DNA of 64,000 bases from Pagrus major. Taxonomy: Eukaryota; Chordata; Actinopteri; Spariformes; Sparidae. Below are positions 14,701 through 26,965 of the stretch, piece after piece. Numbering within the stretch: position 1 is the first letter of the stretch; every line of letters starts with the position of its first letter. The notes beneath the pieces were generated by a model that did not search any database, was not told the origin of the DNA, and saw only the letters and a list, made by a program, of their open reading frames with translations. The position numbers and the translations under genes were made by a program. The DNA lies in contig NC_133225.1 in assembly GCF_040436345.1 (NCBI RefSeq), forward strand, positions 20,254,040 to 20,318,039, given 5' to 3'.

Positions 14701-15775
14701 CTTCACATACCTGTTAAATTGTGTGTACTTTATACATCATGCTCGTTATACAACCATATGTGTTGAAGGGGTAGCTACCTCAGTAGAAATGGTATGATTG
14801 TAAGGTAAATGATAAGTCTCTACGGGTTGACAAACTTGTATCATAAATTCACTCAGTAGCAGCCATCAGATGATACAAAATGTAGTCATTGAACAATAAC
14901 AGATGCCCTGTTACGTTATCCAGTAGCAGTTAAGAAATGCATGTAAATTACAGGACCGGGTTAGGCTGTTATCTGCCTGTACAACTCATCCATGCAGGTA
15001 GTGCATCATAAAACTGTCAGTGCTGGTAATGTTTATGTCAGCAATTTTGCATTTACAGTCAAGAGTTTATTTTCATGACATCATCCCGTTCTTCTTTCCC
15101 TCTCTGTTTTTCATGTGTTTATCAGATAAATGTCATTTTCCAGCTCCTTACAAACAGGTCTTACCAGAATTGTCCCCTCTAGTTGTTGTAGAAACAAAAA
15201 GCGGGCCTACAATAACATGCAGCAAGACAAAGGTGGAATTTTAGCTTACAATGACCATGATCATGATGATCATGCTCCAGTTTCCCTTGAGCTTACGTCT
15301 TGAGTTACACAGTCAGAGTTCGGTGGTTATAACTGGAATTCTGTAACAGAATCTGCCATTACTTTGTTTAAAACCTCTTGCATAACAGTTGATGACACTC
15401 CATTATCAGTTGACAAAAAGTAGTTTAGACACTTCAGACTCAAATGGATTCATTCACAAGTTTTTTGTAAATCATTTGAAGTTGAGATTTCGGACTTCCC
15501 CGTCATATTTTAAACATTGTTTTTTTAAATCTGTTGAGCCCTCCTTGTTTTCTTTGACCTACTCCTTTACAATCCTTGAAAACTGATTGAGAAATTCTGA
15601 CCAATTGCATTGCATTTTCTTCTGGCTTTCTCCTCTTTCACTAATGGCAAAAGTGACGCAAAGACGGACCTTTACCGCAGCGTTCACAAGCACAAGCTTC
15701 AGATGGAGGAGTGGAAAGTTTTGTGTTGGGCAAGCAGTTGTCTGATATGATTATAGCATATGTAATTAATTATGG

Positions 15776-15836
<61 letters not shown>

Positions 15837-18105
15837 CACACTTTCTGCAAACAAAAATAAATAAATGAACAACCATTACAAAACAAAATACAAAATACAA
15901 AAACCATCATAATCCCAGAGTGAATTTTAAAGCCCTCCTGCATTTCTGTACCTTGTGAAAATCATGTTTTTGTACATTTTTCTAAACCATCCTTGAATCT
16001 AAGGAAACCATATAATAATAATAATTGGTGGTTTTATTCATCTGAACTTGTATAGCAAACATACAGGAGTAAGAAAATTACACTTTTGTTGGCAGTACAT
16101 ACTGTATATGGTACATAAGTAGGACATTACTCTTTTTAGGCTACTGAAATTAGTTTTAAGACGCACTAAAAAAAATCTTTGCAAGCAGGCTTTTATTAAA
16201 AAAAAAATAGTTGGCCAACAGTGATGTAGTCCCCCAGCCCCTCCCTACCGCCGTCACATCTTAAACATACAAGTTGAGTCACCACAGGGAAGATGGCCTG
16301 ATCAGTTGCTCTGGTGCTCTCAGCTGGGTGATAACATCTCTCTATGCTCTCATGCATCTTAATTGCATTTGATGAGCATTCACCTCCGGCTCTTACACGG
16401 CGTACCCTTACTATAAAGCCTATAAAAGGGCCTAATGGTCAGTCCAAGCCACCACATCCTCCTGTGTGTGTGCGTGTTGTACTATTGAGGTCTGGCAAGT
16501 GTCAGGCCTCTATTGACTCATGAGCCAGTCACTTAATCGCAGCTCCGCTTAAAGCGCAATAAGCAGGCGCACATGGCAAATAAAATAAGTGCACTTTTAC
16601 TGTGAGCATCTTTTGCTTTTACTGGTTTGTTCACTGCAAGCTCTTTTTTTTCTTGCGCTTCTATCTTTTCATTTTTTTTCCCTTTGAATGCAGCTTCTGC
16701 TGACTGTCAAGCGTTATTATGCCTAATATTTGCTGCTTGGTGGAGTCTGGCTGTAAGGAAGGAACGCTAACCACACGCTGAGACAGGATCCCCTTCAGGC
16801 TCACTTTTGGTAAACACATCCGTTGTGAGTGACAGAGACGCTGCTTTGGCTGAGGAAAGACAGAGGAGCTGTTTTTGTAGCTGACCACCCACTCAGCCCG
16901 CACAAACAAGGAGGGGAGCCGCCGCTGCCTCGCCATGTCGAGAGGATGGAAAAAAACTGCAATATCCTAGCCGAGTCGATGTTGACAGGGCTGGCTTCAC
17001 GTGATGAGAGATCCCCATTATGTTGCCATGCAGCTAGAGAAAGTGGAGGAAGTGCAGCAATTTCTTTTCTTTTTTTTCTCACAAATAGGAAGGAAAGAAT
17101 GTAACAGAACCATCATCCTTACCTTTGTAGAAGTAGGTACTTTGATTTTAAGTTTTATCAAGATGATTACATATTTTAACCTTCATTTTTCTTGGTTAAA
17201 GTTGAACGAGCACACATTACCAACATGCCTCAGCTTAAGTTAAGACATGTTCAGATATTCGGACATCCAAAACGGGGGTAACATCTTTTTTAGTAGTTTG
17301 GGGGAAACGTCCCTGCCACAGTTGAACTAAAAGAAACCAAAAGAAAGTGAAAAACGGTGGTTTTACAGTCTAATTAAGTCTGCTTGTAATGGTTGGCTGC
17401 CATAATTTAAATTATAGCAGCCAACCATTGCAACTTCACATCAATGTTTAAATGTCACCGTGCAGAAAGAATCGTGTCGATTTTGGTGTGAGAAGGCTGC
17501 TTCACATTCCTGTGCTGGGGTGGGAGTTTCTCTGTTTTTAGATTTCTGTTTAACATGTACATGTGCAAGCGGCTTGTTAGAACTAGTTTGGAGGCCTATC
17601 CGGGTCCAACTACTTTTCAAAAAAGGAATTAGGCCCTGTCAAATTAGCCAGCTGACATATTTTCTGTAACTCCGTGTTGATGTGTGGAAGCGCACTGAGC
17701 AAAAAACAAACTGGTTTGCGGCTGCAGATTATTAAAAATGGTGGCTGAAAAAATGTGCGAGTATTCGATTTATCAGTATTGTTCGGGCTGCAAACCCTGC
17801 CCCCAAAGTTGGTGTACTTTTGGAAAGTACAACCCCCCAAGTAGGGACATTTTGTCAATGTTCAATGGTAGGAGACAAATTATGTCCAGCAGTTAAACTT
17901 TTGAAGTCAACAATTTTTTTCATGTTCAGAAATTCATGATTTTTAATTCGGGGAGATGAGTAAACGCAATTGAAAACATGTCAGGATGAAATCTTAATTT
18001 TGTTTTTTGTTTTTTTTACTATCTTCTCTCCTTCACCCCACATCCCTCCTTCCTCCTCTCCCTCTTCTCTCTCCCCCATCAGGCAGCCAGTCCAAGAGGA
18101 GGTGA
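2723..18105 (+). CDS. armc9: armc9, LisH/armadillo ciliary protein (3' 13 coding exons)
   Basis: C-terminal 451 residues of ARMC9, a ciliary base/tip protein whose loss causes Joubert syndrome in humans (established knowledge). The N-terminal LisH part lies upstream of the window. Exons: 2723-2813, 3403-3526, 4094-4233, 5418-5494, 6044-6118, 6486-6576, 6901-6953, 7435-7533, 8151-8266, 9135-9304, 9869-9974, 13489-13679, 18083-18105. All have GT/AG borders and join in one frame. The first six encode armadillo helices; recognisable strings are [28 protein letters not shown] and [20 protein letters not shown]. Exon 7 gives an acidic run ([12 protein letters not shown]), and exon 8 ends in LLTTEYLG, a conserved family string. 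The rest is a Ser/Pro/Arg-rich disordered tail, including [10 protein letters not shown]. The last exon adds only SSQSKRR before TGA and is the least certain. The LINE insertion lies in the intron between exons 11 and 12. Confidence 0.93.
11605..12115 (+). mobile_element. 5'-truncated non-LTR retrotransposon (RTE/Rex3-like)
   Basis: An open frame at 11628-12092 (154 codons) reads like the C-terminal end of a fish LINE reverse transcriptase ORF, with strings such as [28 protein letters not shown] and [15 protein letters not shown]. The endonuclease and the catalytic reverse-transcriptase core are absent, so it is a dead-on-arrival copy. It ends in a short GAT-rich tail (about 12087-12115), as expected of RTE/Rex3-type elements, although I assign the clade only tentatively. 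The reading frame is still open, suggesting a fairly young insertion. It sits in sense orientation in an armc9 intron. Confidence 0.85.
13885..14320 (+). repeat. interspersed fish repeat
   Basis: The segment contains phrases I recognise from a very abundant fish interspersed repeat: a CCGTCC-rich start, AATTTCTTCAAATTTGGCAC, and GTGGTCAAAGGTCAAGGTCA. No coding potential was seen. Its class (probably a non-autonomous DNA element) is not certain, and the borders are approximate. Confidence 0.6.
15777..15836. repeat. (TG)n(TA)n microsatellite
   Basis: About 24 TG units followed by a short TA run. Alternating purine-pyrimidine DNA of this kind can adopt a Z form (established knowledge). Confidence 0.97.
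17385..17432. repeat. 48-bp near-perfect palindrome
   Basis: The arms TGGTTGGCTGC and GCAGCCAACCA flank a centre containing AATTTAAATT, so the whole 48 bp reads nearly the same on both strands, with about two mismatched pairs and no loop. It lies in the last armc9 intron. Confidence 0.9.
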
Positions 18106-19276
18106 AGAGGGGGCTGTCACCATGGAGTAGCGCTATCTCCCCGGGAGCATCAGGCTTCCTGTAACATCATCCCCCCAGGTTGTGATCAGGGTCAGGGCAA
18201 CAGAGATGGTCGAGGATCAGCGGCAGGAGGAGGAGGAGGCGGGGGCTTGAACAATGTGAAGGATTGTGGCGCTGCATCCCCCCCCCCCTTTCTGCTTCTG
18301 CACAGACTTCTTCTGTAACATGATATGAGGTCGGACAATAATCACAACCCCCAGGTGATAGTTTCAGGCACACCTCAATATGCGCAACATCCTGCAGCAA
18401 TGATAAAATACATGTATAACAAGAAATTGGGAAGTATAGCTCCAAGTTTGGGCAGTACAAGAGAAAATGTTTGATCACCCTTTTCTATCTGTCGACCGGT
18501 GCTGAGTGGTTTTCTGACATAAGCACATTCCTTTCCATTTTCTTCAGATTTCCTTCACATCAGCAGAGATTAACAAAACGTCCCAAAGACGCCTGTTTTT
18601 GTTGATGAATCCTGAACTGTTCAGATATAAGCACAGTATGGTTTAACTTGTTTTACTAACATGTAAACTGTAGAGAAAACAGACATGACTAGAGATAAAA
18701 TATTCTTCTGTTCATCTTCATCTTTGTGTAACTATCACAAAGTTTAGTTCATTCAGTGTCAGGCAATGCAATGTTTTTCTGTCTTTGAATTGATTGTACA
18801 GATATTTAAAAAGAATAGAGAGACAAAGGCTTATCTGCAAAGTTCTGATATTGATTCTACAAATCTATAATCTTCTGGATTTTACGTTGTACTGTGTATA
18901 TAGATTTTTGACCCGGGTGGAAAATATCCGTCCACATAAATAAATTATTCTACCAACTTTACTTCAAATCTTCTATCGGAGTAGCTGCTCTTGTTTAACC
19001 TATGCTCCAGGAAATGTTTACAGGGAAGACACAGGTTTTGACCTGAGTTGTCAGGTTAGTGCATGTTTTTAAAACAGCTTTTTGCTGTTAATATACGCTA
19101 CCATCCATACGACTTGAATTTGTGTGAATGTCTTAAATCCAGCATTTTTTCATTGTACATTTGCACTGTTTTCCAGGTGTCCTGATGTGCAGAATATCAT
19201 GTGTGCTGTGTTTTTTCAATTCAAATTCAATTTGATAGCAATTGATTTTGATACTTTTTAAGTGGTTTTAAATAAA
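18106..19276 (+). other. armc9 3' UTR with candidate poly(A) signals
   Basis: After the TGA at 18103-18105 the sequence has no coding signal. AATAAA hexamers occur at 18939-18944 and 19271-19276; either could end the transcript. A long C run (about 18279-18288) lies inside. Which signal is used cannot be told from sequence. Confidence 0.45.
18939..18944 (+). terminator. candidate poly(A) signal of armc9
   Basis: This is the first AATAAA downstream of the armc9 stop codon, about 830 bp after it. The hexamer is common in AT-rich DNA, so this is only a candidate. Confidence 0.45.
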
Positions 19277-19898
19277 TGTGTAACATATCTGGACTTTTCC
19301 TTGTCCCATTAACTTTTATAGTCATCGATTTTCTCACTTTCATTTCTCGTGTTGAAGGATTCTTAGCTCCATGCTGCAATCCAGTTAGCTCAGTGCTGAA
19401 ACACAAATCACCTCCCCTTACATAATTGCTGCCAGCGAGTTGTTGGCGCATTGTGCTCGCCTCTGTGCTGCACTGTGCAAAGAAAAAACTCTTTGTTTTC
19501 AACTCATCAAAATGTCCCGCAGCAGGAAGATTTTCTGCTCTAGTATCGTGTTGTGAACTGAAAGCTGTGTCACACACACCATCTCACCTGACAGCTGCAC
19601 CCTTACAGACATTCAGGGGACGTGAAGTCTTCATTAAAGTACCCATGAATAATTATCATTAGCATTCAAGATACTATAAGAGCTGTTGTCACTCGCTACT
19701 GCTGAATACTTACAGTCTGTTTACTGTGTTAATTATTCACTGGCTGCTTTGGTAGAAAGTTTGCACCGACCTACATCAAATACAAAGCTGATCCAAAAGG
19801 TTTTAAAGTATAAATAAATAAATATATCAGCTAAGATGGTGTAATGTAAACATCTGACTTCCATCTTTTTTTGGTCATGTTACCAGTTACCACCTTGT

Positions 19899-20165
19899 CT
19901 TAAAGTATAAGTTCATCCAAGAATGAAAATTCAGTCATCGTCTACTCACCCCGATTGAAAGTCGAATGAAGTCTTGCAGTCCACAAAACATCAACTGAAA
20001 TAGATGGGGACTTGTTTTAAGTTGATTTGAAATGATGTTTACACACACTTTTTAAGTTGAAATCTTCACAGCAGCTGCTGAGCTAAAAGCGTTAACTGTC
20101 TGGAGCGGGTGTACAAGCTCGACCGCACGTCGAGGTTGTAAATAAAATCTTCCGAAACCTGGAAT
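19899..20165 (+). repeat. dispersed repeat A, copy 1
   Basis: It shares ordered phrases with 63695-63990: TAAGTTCA near the start, then TCTACTCA, ATTGAAAGTC, GTCCACAAAACAT, a GATGGGGACT/GACGGGGACT pair, and TTGATTTGAAA. The layout is the same with moderate divergence. I recognise the phrase set as a high-copy repeat of percomorph fish. Class unknown. Confidence 0.7.
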
Positions 20166-20985
20166 CTTAAGGAAATGTTCTCTCTTCTTGTAATCTTATA
20201 TTTGACAGCCTGTGACAATCATGCCTGTTGCAGGTTTGACATTGAGAATTTACCTGTTCGTCCCTCATGAGTGCATCGTGTTTCCATGGTCTGGGGGAAC
20301 AGGTCTGAAACGTCGTCATAAGCTTCTTCAGCCAGCAAACCAGAGTCCTGGTATGCTGGCTAATTGTCACACTGACACAAAATGACTTCCTGGGACTTTT
20401 GAATAGAACAGAGGCATAATTAATGTTATTCGTAATACCTTTGCTTTTCCTACTTTGAGAAGTCAAAATGTCTGTTGTCTTTCTTACTCTCACATGTGGT
20501 CCCTAAGGGGATGACATATTCAGCAATTAATATCGTGAACGCTGCCAGTGAGCGAGCAGCACAATGTGAGGAAACAGGCCGCACATGACTGACTGACGCA
20601 CTTGTAGCCAGGTGGCCGTGTAACCCTGAGCTCGAGCCACGCTGGTACTGGCCAGCTGCAACGGCGACAGAGAGGAAGCTGCTGCTTTCTATCAAAACAA
20701 AAGCGTGGATAAAGACTGGAGAACTGGCCTCACCGATATGGAAACAGTCAGTGTGGCTTTTTTGGCACACTGAAGGGATTCGGACTGGTTTAATGACTCT
20801 CAGGGCTCTTACAACGCAAAGTGCAGGGAAACACATTTCACCTCCAGCCTGGATCTGATTTAAAGGCTGAATCATGAGAAATTGTAAAGCTGTTGTATTT
20901 TATACAGTGGTGGATTACCAGCCAGGCAAAGTGGGCAAACAAAAGCCCCGATTACCTCATTAAGGCCAGTATGATAATAGAAAAG

Positions 20986-20986
20986 C

Positions 20987-21028
<42 letters not shown>
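20986..21028. repeat. (ATG)n microsatellite
   Basis: About 14 tandem ATG/GAT units. On the minus strand it reads as poly-His, which explains the histidine-rich open frame there. Confidence 0.97.
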
Positions 21029-22361
21029 AGTAATAGTCAAGCAGAACCACAGCACCAGAGCACAGACTCCAGGGAAGAAGACAGCTATCAGCAGGTACAA
21101 TGGGGCAAAGTCGAACCATTAGCAAGATAAGTTTACTTAATGAGTCAACCTTCACCTTTGATGTTACTTGTAAAGACATGGTTCAATTAATATAGTAAAA
21201 CCTAAGAGTTGGCTATTTTAAGACTTACAGCTATTGTATGTTGATTAGACTCACCACAGCCACGTACCTCTTCAATTTATCTGGTGAGAAGGTGTTGTCA
21301 TCCCAGTGGGAATGATATCCTAACGGACACGGTTCGTGAAGCTTCTCCCGAAGACGGTCAAATCTTCAACAACAGGAGCTTCCTCCACTGAAGTGCCCCG
21401 ACTATCATCAGGATCACTGGCACCCCTTTCAGATATGTTTATCAGTCACAGCCATGTGCTCCACTGATAAAAGGTGACGCCGACCAAGAAGAGAAAGCAT
21501 CTCAGTGTCTCTGTCTCCTGAACCTTCTGTTTCCTCTTGACCGGTCCTTTTGAGTCGATAGATAGAAGCCCCTTTTGCCCTTTTGCCGTAAACACTTGAA
21601 GCTGTTTCTCTTTACTCTCAGGCCATGTTTGGTAGTTTAGTAAGGGCACCAACCTAAGGAAAAGAAAAAAGACGCTCATTAAAAAAAATCATCATTACAT
21701 GTTGACAGAAGGCTTTCTTGTCAGAGCTTTAGATATTTTTTATAAGCATAGTATTTTTAAAGGTTAAGGGGCCACTGATTAAACAGAGTAAAGACTGACT
21801 ATTTGAAATTCACGTTTACATTTCTGACCTTCTCAGGAATGTCCTCACAAACTATCTCTTAACCTTTAGTGTGAGTGCTCGCACACATAGTGTGCACACA
21901 TAGTGTGTGTGCACTCGAGCAAATCCAAACTGTGGTCCAGCATGTTCAGTGGGACTCAGTGAATGCCAGTCTGAGGCTGTTGGACAGGAAGAGGATGAAC
22001 AATTAATAACTGCCACAGATGACAGCTGACTCACTTAACAGTGAGCCACGGTAGCTGCTTTCCGCTGAGCGTTTTCTGCATGCACCGAGGCTGACTTATC
22101 TGCAATTGAGCTCGATAGTTAATTCTTTACACGTCTTTGACAACAAAAAAAACACTTGCTTGCTCTTGAGCGCTAAACTGTTATCACATGGTTCCAGCTG
22201 AGACTTTCAGCTTCATTTAGTTTATCAATTCCTTTCATCAGTCTCAACAAGAACTTGCGATAAGAAGTCTGCTAGATCCGAGTGTACCCAGTTATAGATA
22301 CAAGCCACCTAAAGGCACCAGATTTTTTTCATCAAGAAACATGCATTATTCCCTGAGGTTT

Positions 22362-22600
22362 TATTGAAAAACACCCTATCTCACAATGTAAAAGAAAGTG
22401 AGAAAAAATCCCTGGATCTGTCCTTGTCCCAATTGGATTCGCACCAAAAGTTAATGGGGTCTGCTCTGGGTTGAGACCCATCCTCCATCCAAGTTTCATG
22501 AAAATCTGGTCTGTAGTTTTTGTGTAATCCTGTTGACAAACCAAACAACCAACAAACGGACATGGGCAAAAATATAACCTCCTTGGCAGAGGCAGAGTTA
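22362..22600 (-). repeat. interspersed fish repeat
   Basis: It contains GTTTTTGTGTAATCCTG, a CAAACAAC-rich stretch, CGGACATGGGC and AACCTCCTTGGCAGAGG, a phrase order I recognise from an abundant fish repeat. There is no coding content. Strand and borders are approximate. Confidence 0.55.
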
Positions 22601-23423
22601 ATAAAATGGCTGCACTGACGCTGAAAACTCGACAAGAATCAAGAAGAAGAACCGAAAGTGGCGCTGGTATGAGTAAAATCTTACCGATGCCCATCCCTAC
22701 TGGTAATACCACTTTGAAATATGAGCAATGCCCCCAGACAGCGTCAGAAAAAAAAAAATTGGTTACCCTTTAAGGAAAGGAAAGCAAAGGAAAGCGGGTA
22801 AAAAAAGGCTCAGAAATTCGGCAAGAGAGCCCTCATGCACACTGGGATTGGGCCATAGCTCATACTTGACCTTGGAGACAGCAAATACCTCTGCTGATGA
22901 TGGCCAAAGTTCCCAAAATAACATCATGTCAATTATTAATATTATTCTTGTGACCTTGCCTTTGTGACGCTTAAAGTATATAACCCCTAATCAGTGATGT
23001 ATTTGAAATGTGGGCTGTGTCAGCGCTACCAAAATCTTACCAGAGGACTATGACAGATTTTCCTTTATGGCCGGGTGCTAGAGACCTGTTTTTTTTATTG
23101 TTTACTATGGAGCCTCTGGGTGGTTAGAGAGCGGACAGGTGTTTACCAATGGCCACAGCTGACAGCATTCAGAACATTGCTTGATCGCGCCGCCTTTGTT
23201 CTAGCAGCCCTTTCAGAGAGGAACGTCCACAGTTGACGTCTGAGTGGAAAAGGGAGAGGGGGAAAAAAGAGATCCCCTCAAGACATGTTTTTTTTTTCCC
23301 CGAGCAGTAAATTCTTTAACGGTGACTGAGGAGTTAGCAGCCAGGGCCCCTCACTTATCCAAAGAAGGAGGGATAAGTGAACTTTTTGATGCGCGTTCAT
23401 TCCAGTCAGACAGTTGACAAGCT

Positions 23424-23504
23424 GGCAGCTCACCTTAACTTTCTTGTTCCTGCATTTACGAGAACAGAAAGTGATAAAGACAATTACCAGTCGGTGAAGG
23501 TGGG
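23424..23504. repeat. diverged local duplicate, copy 1
   Basis: About 80 bp starting GCAGCTCACCTT and ending GGTGAAGGTGGGT resembles 24041-24121 at roughly three quarters of positions, with the same order and spacing. The copies lie about 620 bp apart in direct orientation. Confidence 0.7.
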
Positions 23505-23740
23505 TAGGACAGGTTCTATGAGGATGGGTCACATTGTGTAGTTTCACCTGCAGAGGATGAAGATGTCACAACTCTGCCGGGATTTCCCCACACGTAGGAG
23601 CTTTATCACAAGACTGAGCCGTTTCCTCTAAAACGGAAACAGTTCTGTAATCATTAACCCATCCTGGCCTTGACCTTTAGACTTTTGCTCAGAGACGCAA
23701 CACTCTTTTTGCAATGATGGAAACCTGTTCAACATGGAGG

Positions 23741-23801
<61 letters not shown>
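23741..23801. repeat. (ATT)n microsatellite
   Basis: About 19 perfect ATT units. Confidence 0.98.
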
Positions 23802-24040
23802 TTTAAGCCCCAATCATGTTACCTCTCTATTAACCATTACAACAAGGTGTTAAAAAACATTTAAGTTAACTGATATAAAATTAAAAACAAGACTGGAGGT
23901 AAAAAAAAAGTAACTGAAACATTATTATGTAGCCCACCTGCAAAACTAAAATTAAATAAAACTTATGCAGGTAACGTCTTTAATTTAGTTTCAAGCATGA
24001 GGAGGTATTTCTTATTAACAGGAAATTTCAGCCCAACCCC

Positions 24041-24121
24041 TCCAGCTCACCTTGACTTCCTCGTTATTGCATAGGCTAGAACAAAAGGTGAAAAAGAAAA
24101 TTATCAGTTGGTGAAGGTGGG
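24041..24121. repeat. diverged local duplicate, copy 2
   Basis: Second copy of the 23424-23504 segment, with matching ends (CAGCTCACCTT; GGTGAAGGTGGGT). The two copies bracket the ATT microsatellite. Confidence 0.7.
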
Positions 24122-24710
24122 TCAAATGGTGTGATTTCATGTGCAAAGGATAAAGACTGCGTGATTGGACTTCTTATATCTTGCCCCTGACAAGTCACCG
24201 CCCGGATGATAATAAAAAATAAAAAAAAGAAATTCTCAAACTAATGAAAAATACAAACTGTCATAACTCTGAGGGAACAAGGGCAAATGAGGCATTCATT
24301 TGGAGTGGTGCGTCTGGCCACCTTATGAATGCAATTCCAGTATTCACTCTACTTTTACCTTCACCAGCGCCTGAGGAAAATATCTGGTTAAATGCTCCAC
24401 TATGTTCACCAGCCAGCTTGTTCTGCCGTTTGGCGCTGAGTGGGTATTGTACAGAGGATTTTTGAGCCTTTTTGGATGCGGTTGCTGCTGGAAACACTAT
24501 TGATGGGAGCAGTAACAGTAAACAAAATGTTAAAGTCATAGGCCGTTAAAACCAAAACAGTGAGCTGAAAGGTGTTAAAACACTCCTTAGAGCTGAAGGT
24601 GACTGCAGAATTGGGTGATCATTTTCTGTCATCACAAACACCCCCTCTTACATACAAGTAGCCATGTAATCTATTGTTAATATAAAAGTATTGATCACGG
24701 CAGCTGTTGT

Positions 24711-24864
24711 CTTCATTGTTAAACGACCATAATTGCTGATGAAAATCTATCTGACCTGAGTCAGGCAGAAATCACGGACGAGCTGTTATAGCAGCAGATG
24801 ACCAAATGAAACGCAACATTACCTTGAATTAAATTACAGATTTTTCTGGGTTTAAACATCATAG
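24711..24864 (+). repeat. dispersed repeat B, copy 1
   Basis: Shares CTTCATTGTTAAAC, TTGCTGATGAAAATCT, CCAAATGAAACGCAAC and CTGGGTTTAAACAT, in order, with 34856-35040. No coding content was seen. Confidence 0.7.
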
Positions 24865-26154
24865 TTTCGGATGATTTAAGTACACAGCTCGACAGAATAT
24901 ATAACAAAGGTTTTGGGTTTGATGCCTGAAATGTTTTATATTATATCTTTACACATGAAAATCAACAAAATTGCAGGAACAAGGTCACATCCTGGCACCA
25001 GCCACAGGCTACAATGAGTCACTGCGCTCATAGGTGTCTCGAACGCTGCCTTTCCAGCCAAGGGGGAGATGAGGGACTGTTGTGTCTATCACCACTTCAC
25101 TCCTCTGCAGCACTTGCAGAGCCTGAATCCACAGAGAGGAAAAAAAAAATCTAAACGGGAAAAAACACGGCCAGCAGGCAACAGGATGCACATGGCGCTG
25201 AGAAGGATGACTGGTTGGATCCAGGAAATGGAGAGAGAAGGAGAGGAAGGAGAGATTTTGGATCACAGCTGTGTTCGGATTGAAAAATTCCTGTTTTGAA
25301 GCGCAGATAAACGTTTTGTTGTTCTTTCCCCAGACCATAAAGAGCTGGAAGAGCAGTTTGCCGCAGCAAGGGTTAAGTGCGGTTGTGGTGGTGACGGCTG
25401 TGCAATTAGCATTGCAGTTATCACCACCAGTCTTCATTTTGTTTTGATGCCTGAGAGATCATAAGAGTAAAAATCAAATCAAGCTCTTCCTCTTCAATAA
25501 GATTTGTTTTATGTCCATATCTCATCTTATGATGATACAGTATCCTTCATGATTTCTCACACTGTATCACTGAAAACTGGATTTTCCATTTACATTTTCC
25601 ATTTCCATTTGGATTTAAGATCTGTGAGTCATGTGGAAGTTGTGCATTTATCAAAACCGCTTACCTTTCTTCCACACAAGCTAGTCCAGTAAAGTGACAT
25701 ATTAGTGCTCCTTTTATGGGCTGTCATGGTAATCCTTAGTCACACATTGCTGTCAAAGGCTGGGCATCTGATAAAAAAACCTGTGTTTGCAATTCAACCA
25801 TTCATCAACACCAGGACCTGTTTCTGACGTCGGTGACATACCAGGAAGTCCACTGTATAGGATGAATAATATGTGTGCAAATTGTTGTTACTCTGTTAGT
25901 TCCTCCGTGTTACGTAAACTTATTTAGATGTATTAAGTTGTGTAATGTTTGTATAAAACTAAGACATTTCTAATTCCATGTCCTCAAGTTTTCATTGTGC
26001 AAATATAAAGAAGACACACTCAAATGTTGACACCACTTCTTCCTTTTTATAATTCCTCTTTCATTAATTGTTTAATGCTATGTCCTGTTTTGTCTTAGAA
26101 CACTTAATGACAGACATTTTGATTTGAGGCAGTTCAGTCACTTCATGTACCTTT

Positions 26155-26345
26155 ACTTAAAGGGGCACAATGTAGTTTTGGACAAGAAATTCAAACTCAG
26201 AATTGTTATATTTTACAATATAAATGAGGTAATAATACGATCTCTCTTATTTTTTCCATTACTGAATACACAAGCTGTTCTCACACTTTTTGAAGCTAGA
26301 GAGGTGGCAGAGTCCGCCACATATAAACAAAGTAAAACAGTATGA
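26155..26345 (+). repeat. dispersed repeat C, copy 1
   Basis: Shares TAAAGGGGCAC, GTAGTTTTGGA, AAACTCAGAATT, AATGAGGTAAT, AGGTGGCAG-GTCCGCC, and a long ATATAAACAAAGTAAAACAG stretch with 48093-48325. The layout is colinear. Confidence 0.8.
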
Positions 26346-26899
26346 AACCGTGTTGTCCTTTATGGTCAGTGTGTTTATTCAGTTTATTCAGACATATAAA
26401 CAAAGAGAGTTTGTTGATTTAGTTTGTTTAGGTATATAAAAAAGAAAAACCTTTCTCTTCTGATTAAAATTTCTTCCCCAAACCTACATATTGTATTTTA
26501 AAAGTTTTTATTTATTTATTCAATGAGCTGTGAAATCTATAGCTGTAACCACATCCACCATATCACTATATCACTCCCTGCTTGGAAAGTTTATAGAGCA
26601 AATGTGCAAACAAACAATTGCCTACTTACCGGTCTGTACATTAGCATTCATTAGGATTTAAGTTTCTGATTATATGATCAATGCTAGTCTTAAAGCCTTT
26701 ATGCCTCATTCAGTGATAACCAATTAGGCTTTGCAATGATAAGCGCAGGGGTGGGAAGACATATTGTGTAGTCTATGAGTTCTGCCAAGATCATGGTTTC
26801 TAGTTCCTGGCTTGGGAGCAACAACTCTTCCTGGGAGGCTTTCTCCATCTGCAACAACTTTCATTATGAATATTATAGTAGTAGGCTAAGTATATATAA

Positions 26900-26965
26900 G
26901 GCAGCACAGTGGCGCTGCGGTTAGCCGTTGCCTCACGAGGTCCTGGGTTAGAATCACAGGTCTGA
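26900..26965 (+). mobile_element. tRNA-derived SINE head
   Basis: The sequence GGCAGCACAGTGGCGCTGCG, then GTTAGCCGTTGCCTCAC and GGTCCTGGGTTAGAATC, resembles the tRNA-like head of fish SINEs. The last string sits where a pol III B box (GGTTCGAATC) would be, with changes that should weaken it. The body beyond about 26965 is not recognised, so the copy is partial or diverged. Confidence 0.6.

Larger units (their letters stand above)
13680..18082 (+). other. last armc9 intron (4.4 kb)
   Basis: This intron separates the Ser-rich exon from the short terminal coding exon. It holds an interspersed repeat (about 13885-14320), a TG/TA microsatellite (about 15777-15836), and a 48-bp palindrome (17385-17432). 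No further exon was recognised. Confidence 0.7.

Noticed and set aside
17970..18164. Frame ending GASGFL at 18164 as the armc9 C-terminus
   Set aside because: Out of phase with exon 12 when the acceptor at 18081-18082 is used; the in-phase reading stops at 18105.
20450..20875. 141-codon minus-strand frame
   Set aside because: No family motif, no splice partners, surrounded by repeats.
20952..21179. Poly-His open frame on the minus strand
   Set aside because: Caused by the ATG microsatellite.
25009..25437. 142-codon minus-strand frame
   Set aside because: Composition looks random and no domain is seen.
26900..26965. A functional tRNA gene
   Set aside because: Only A/B-box-like parts are present with B-box changes and no cloverleaf; it fits a SINE head.
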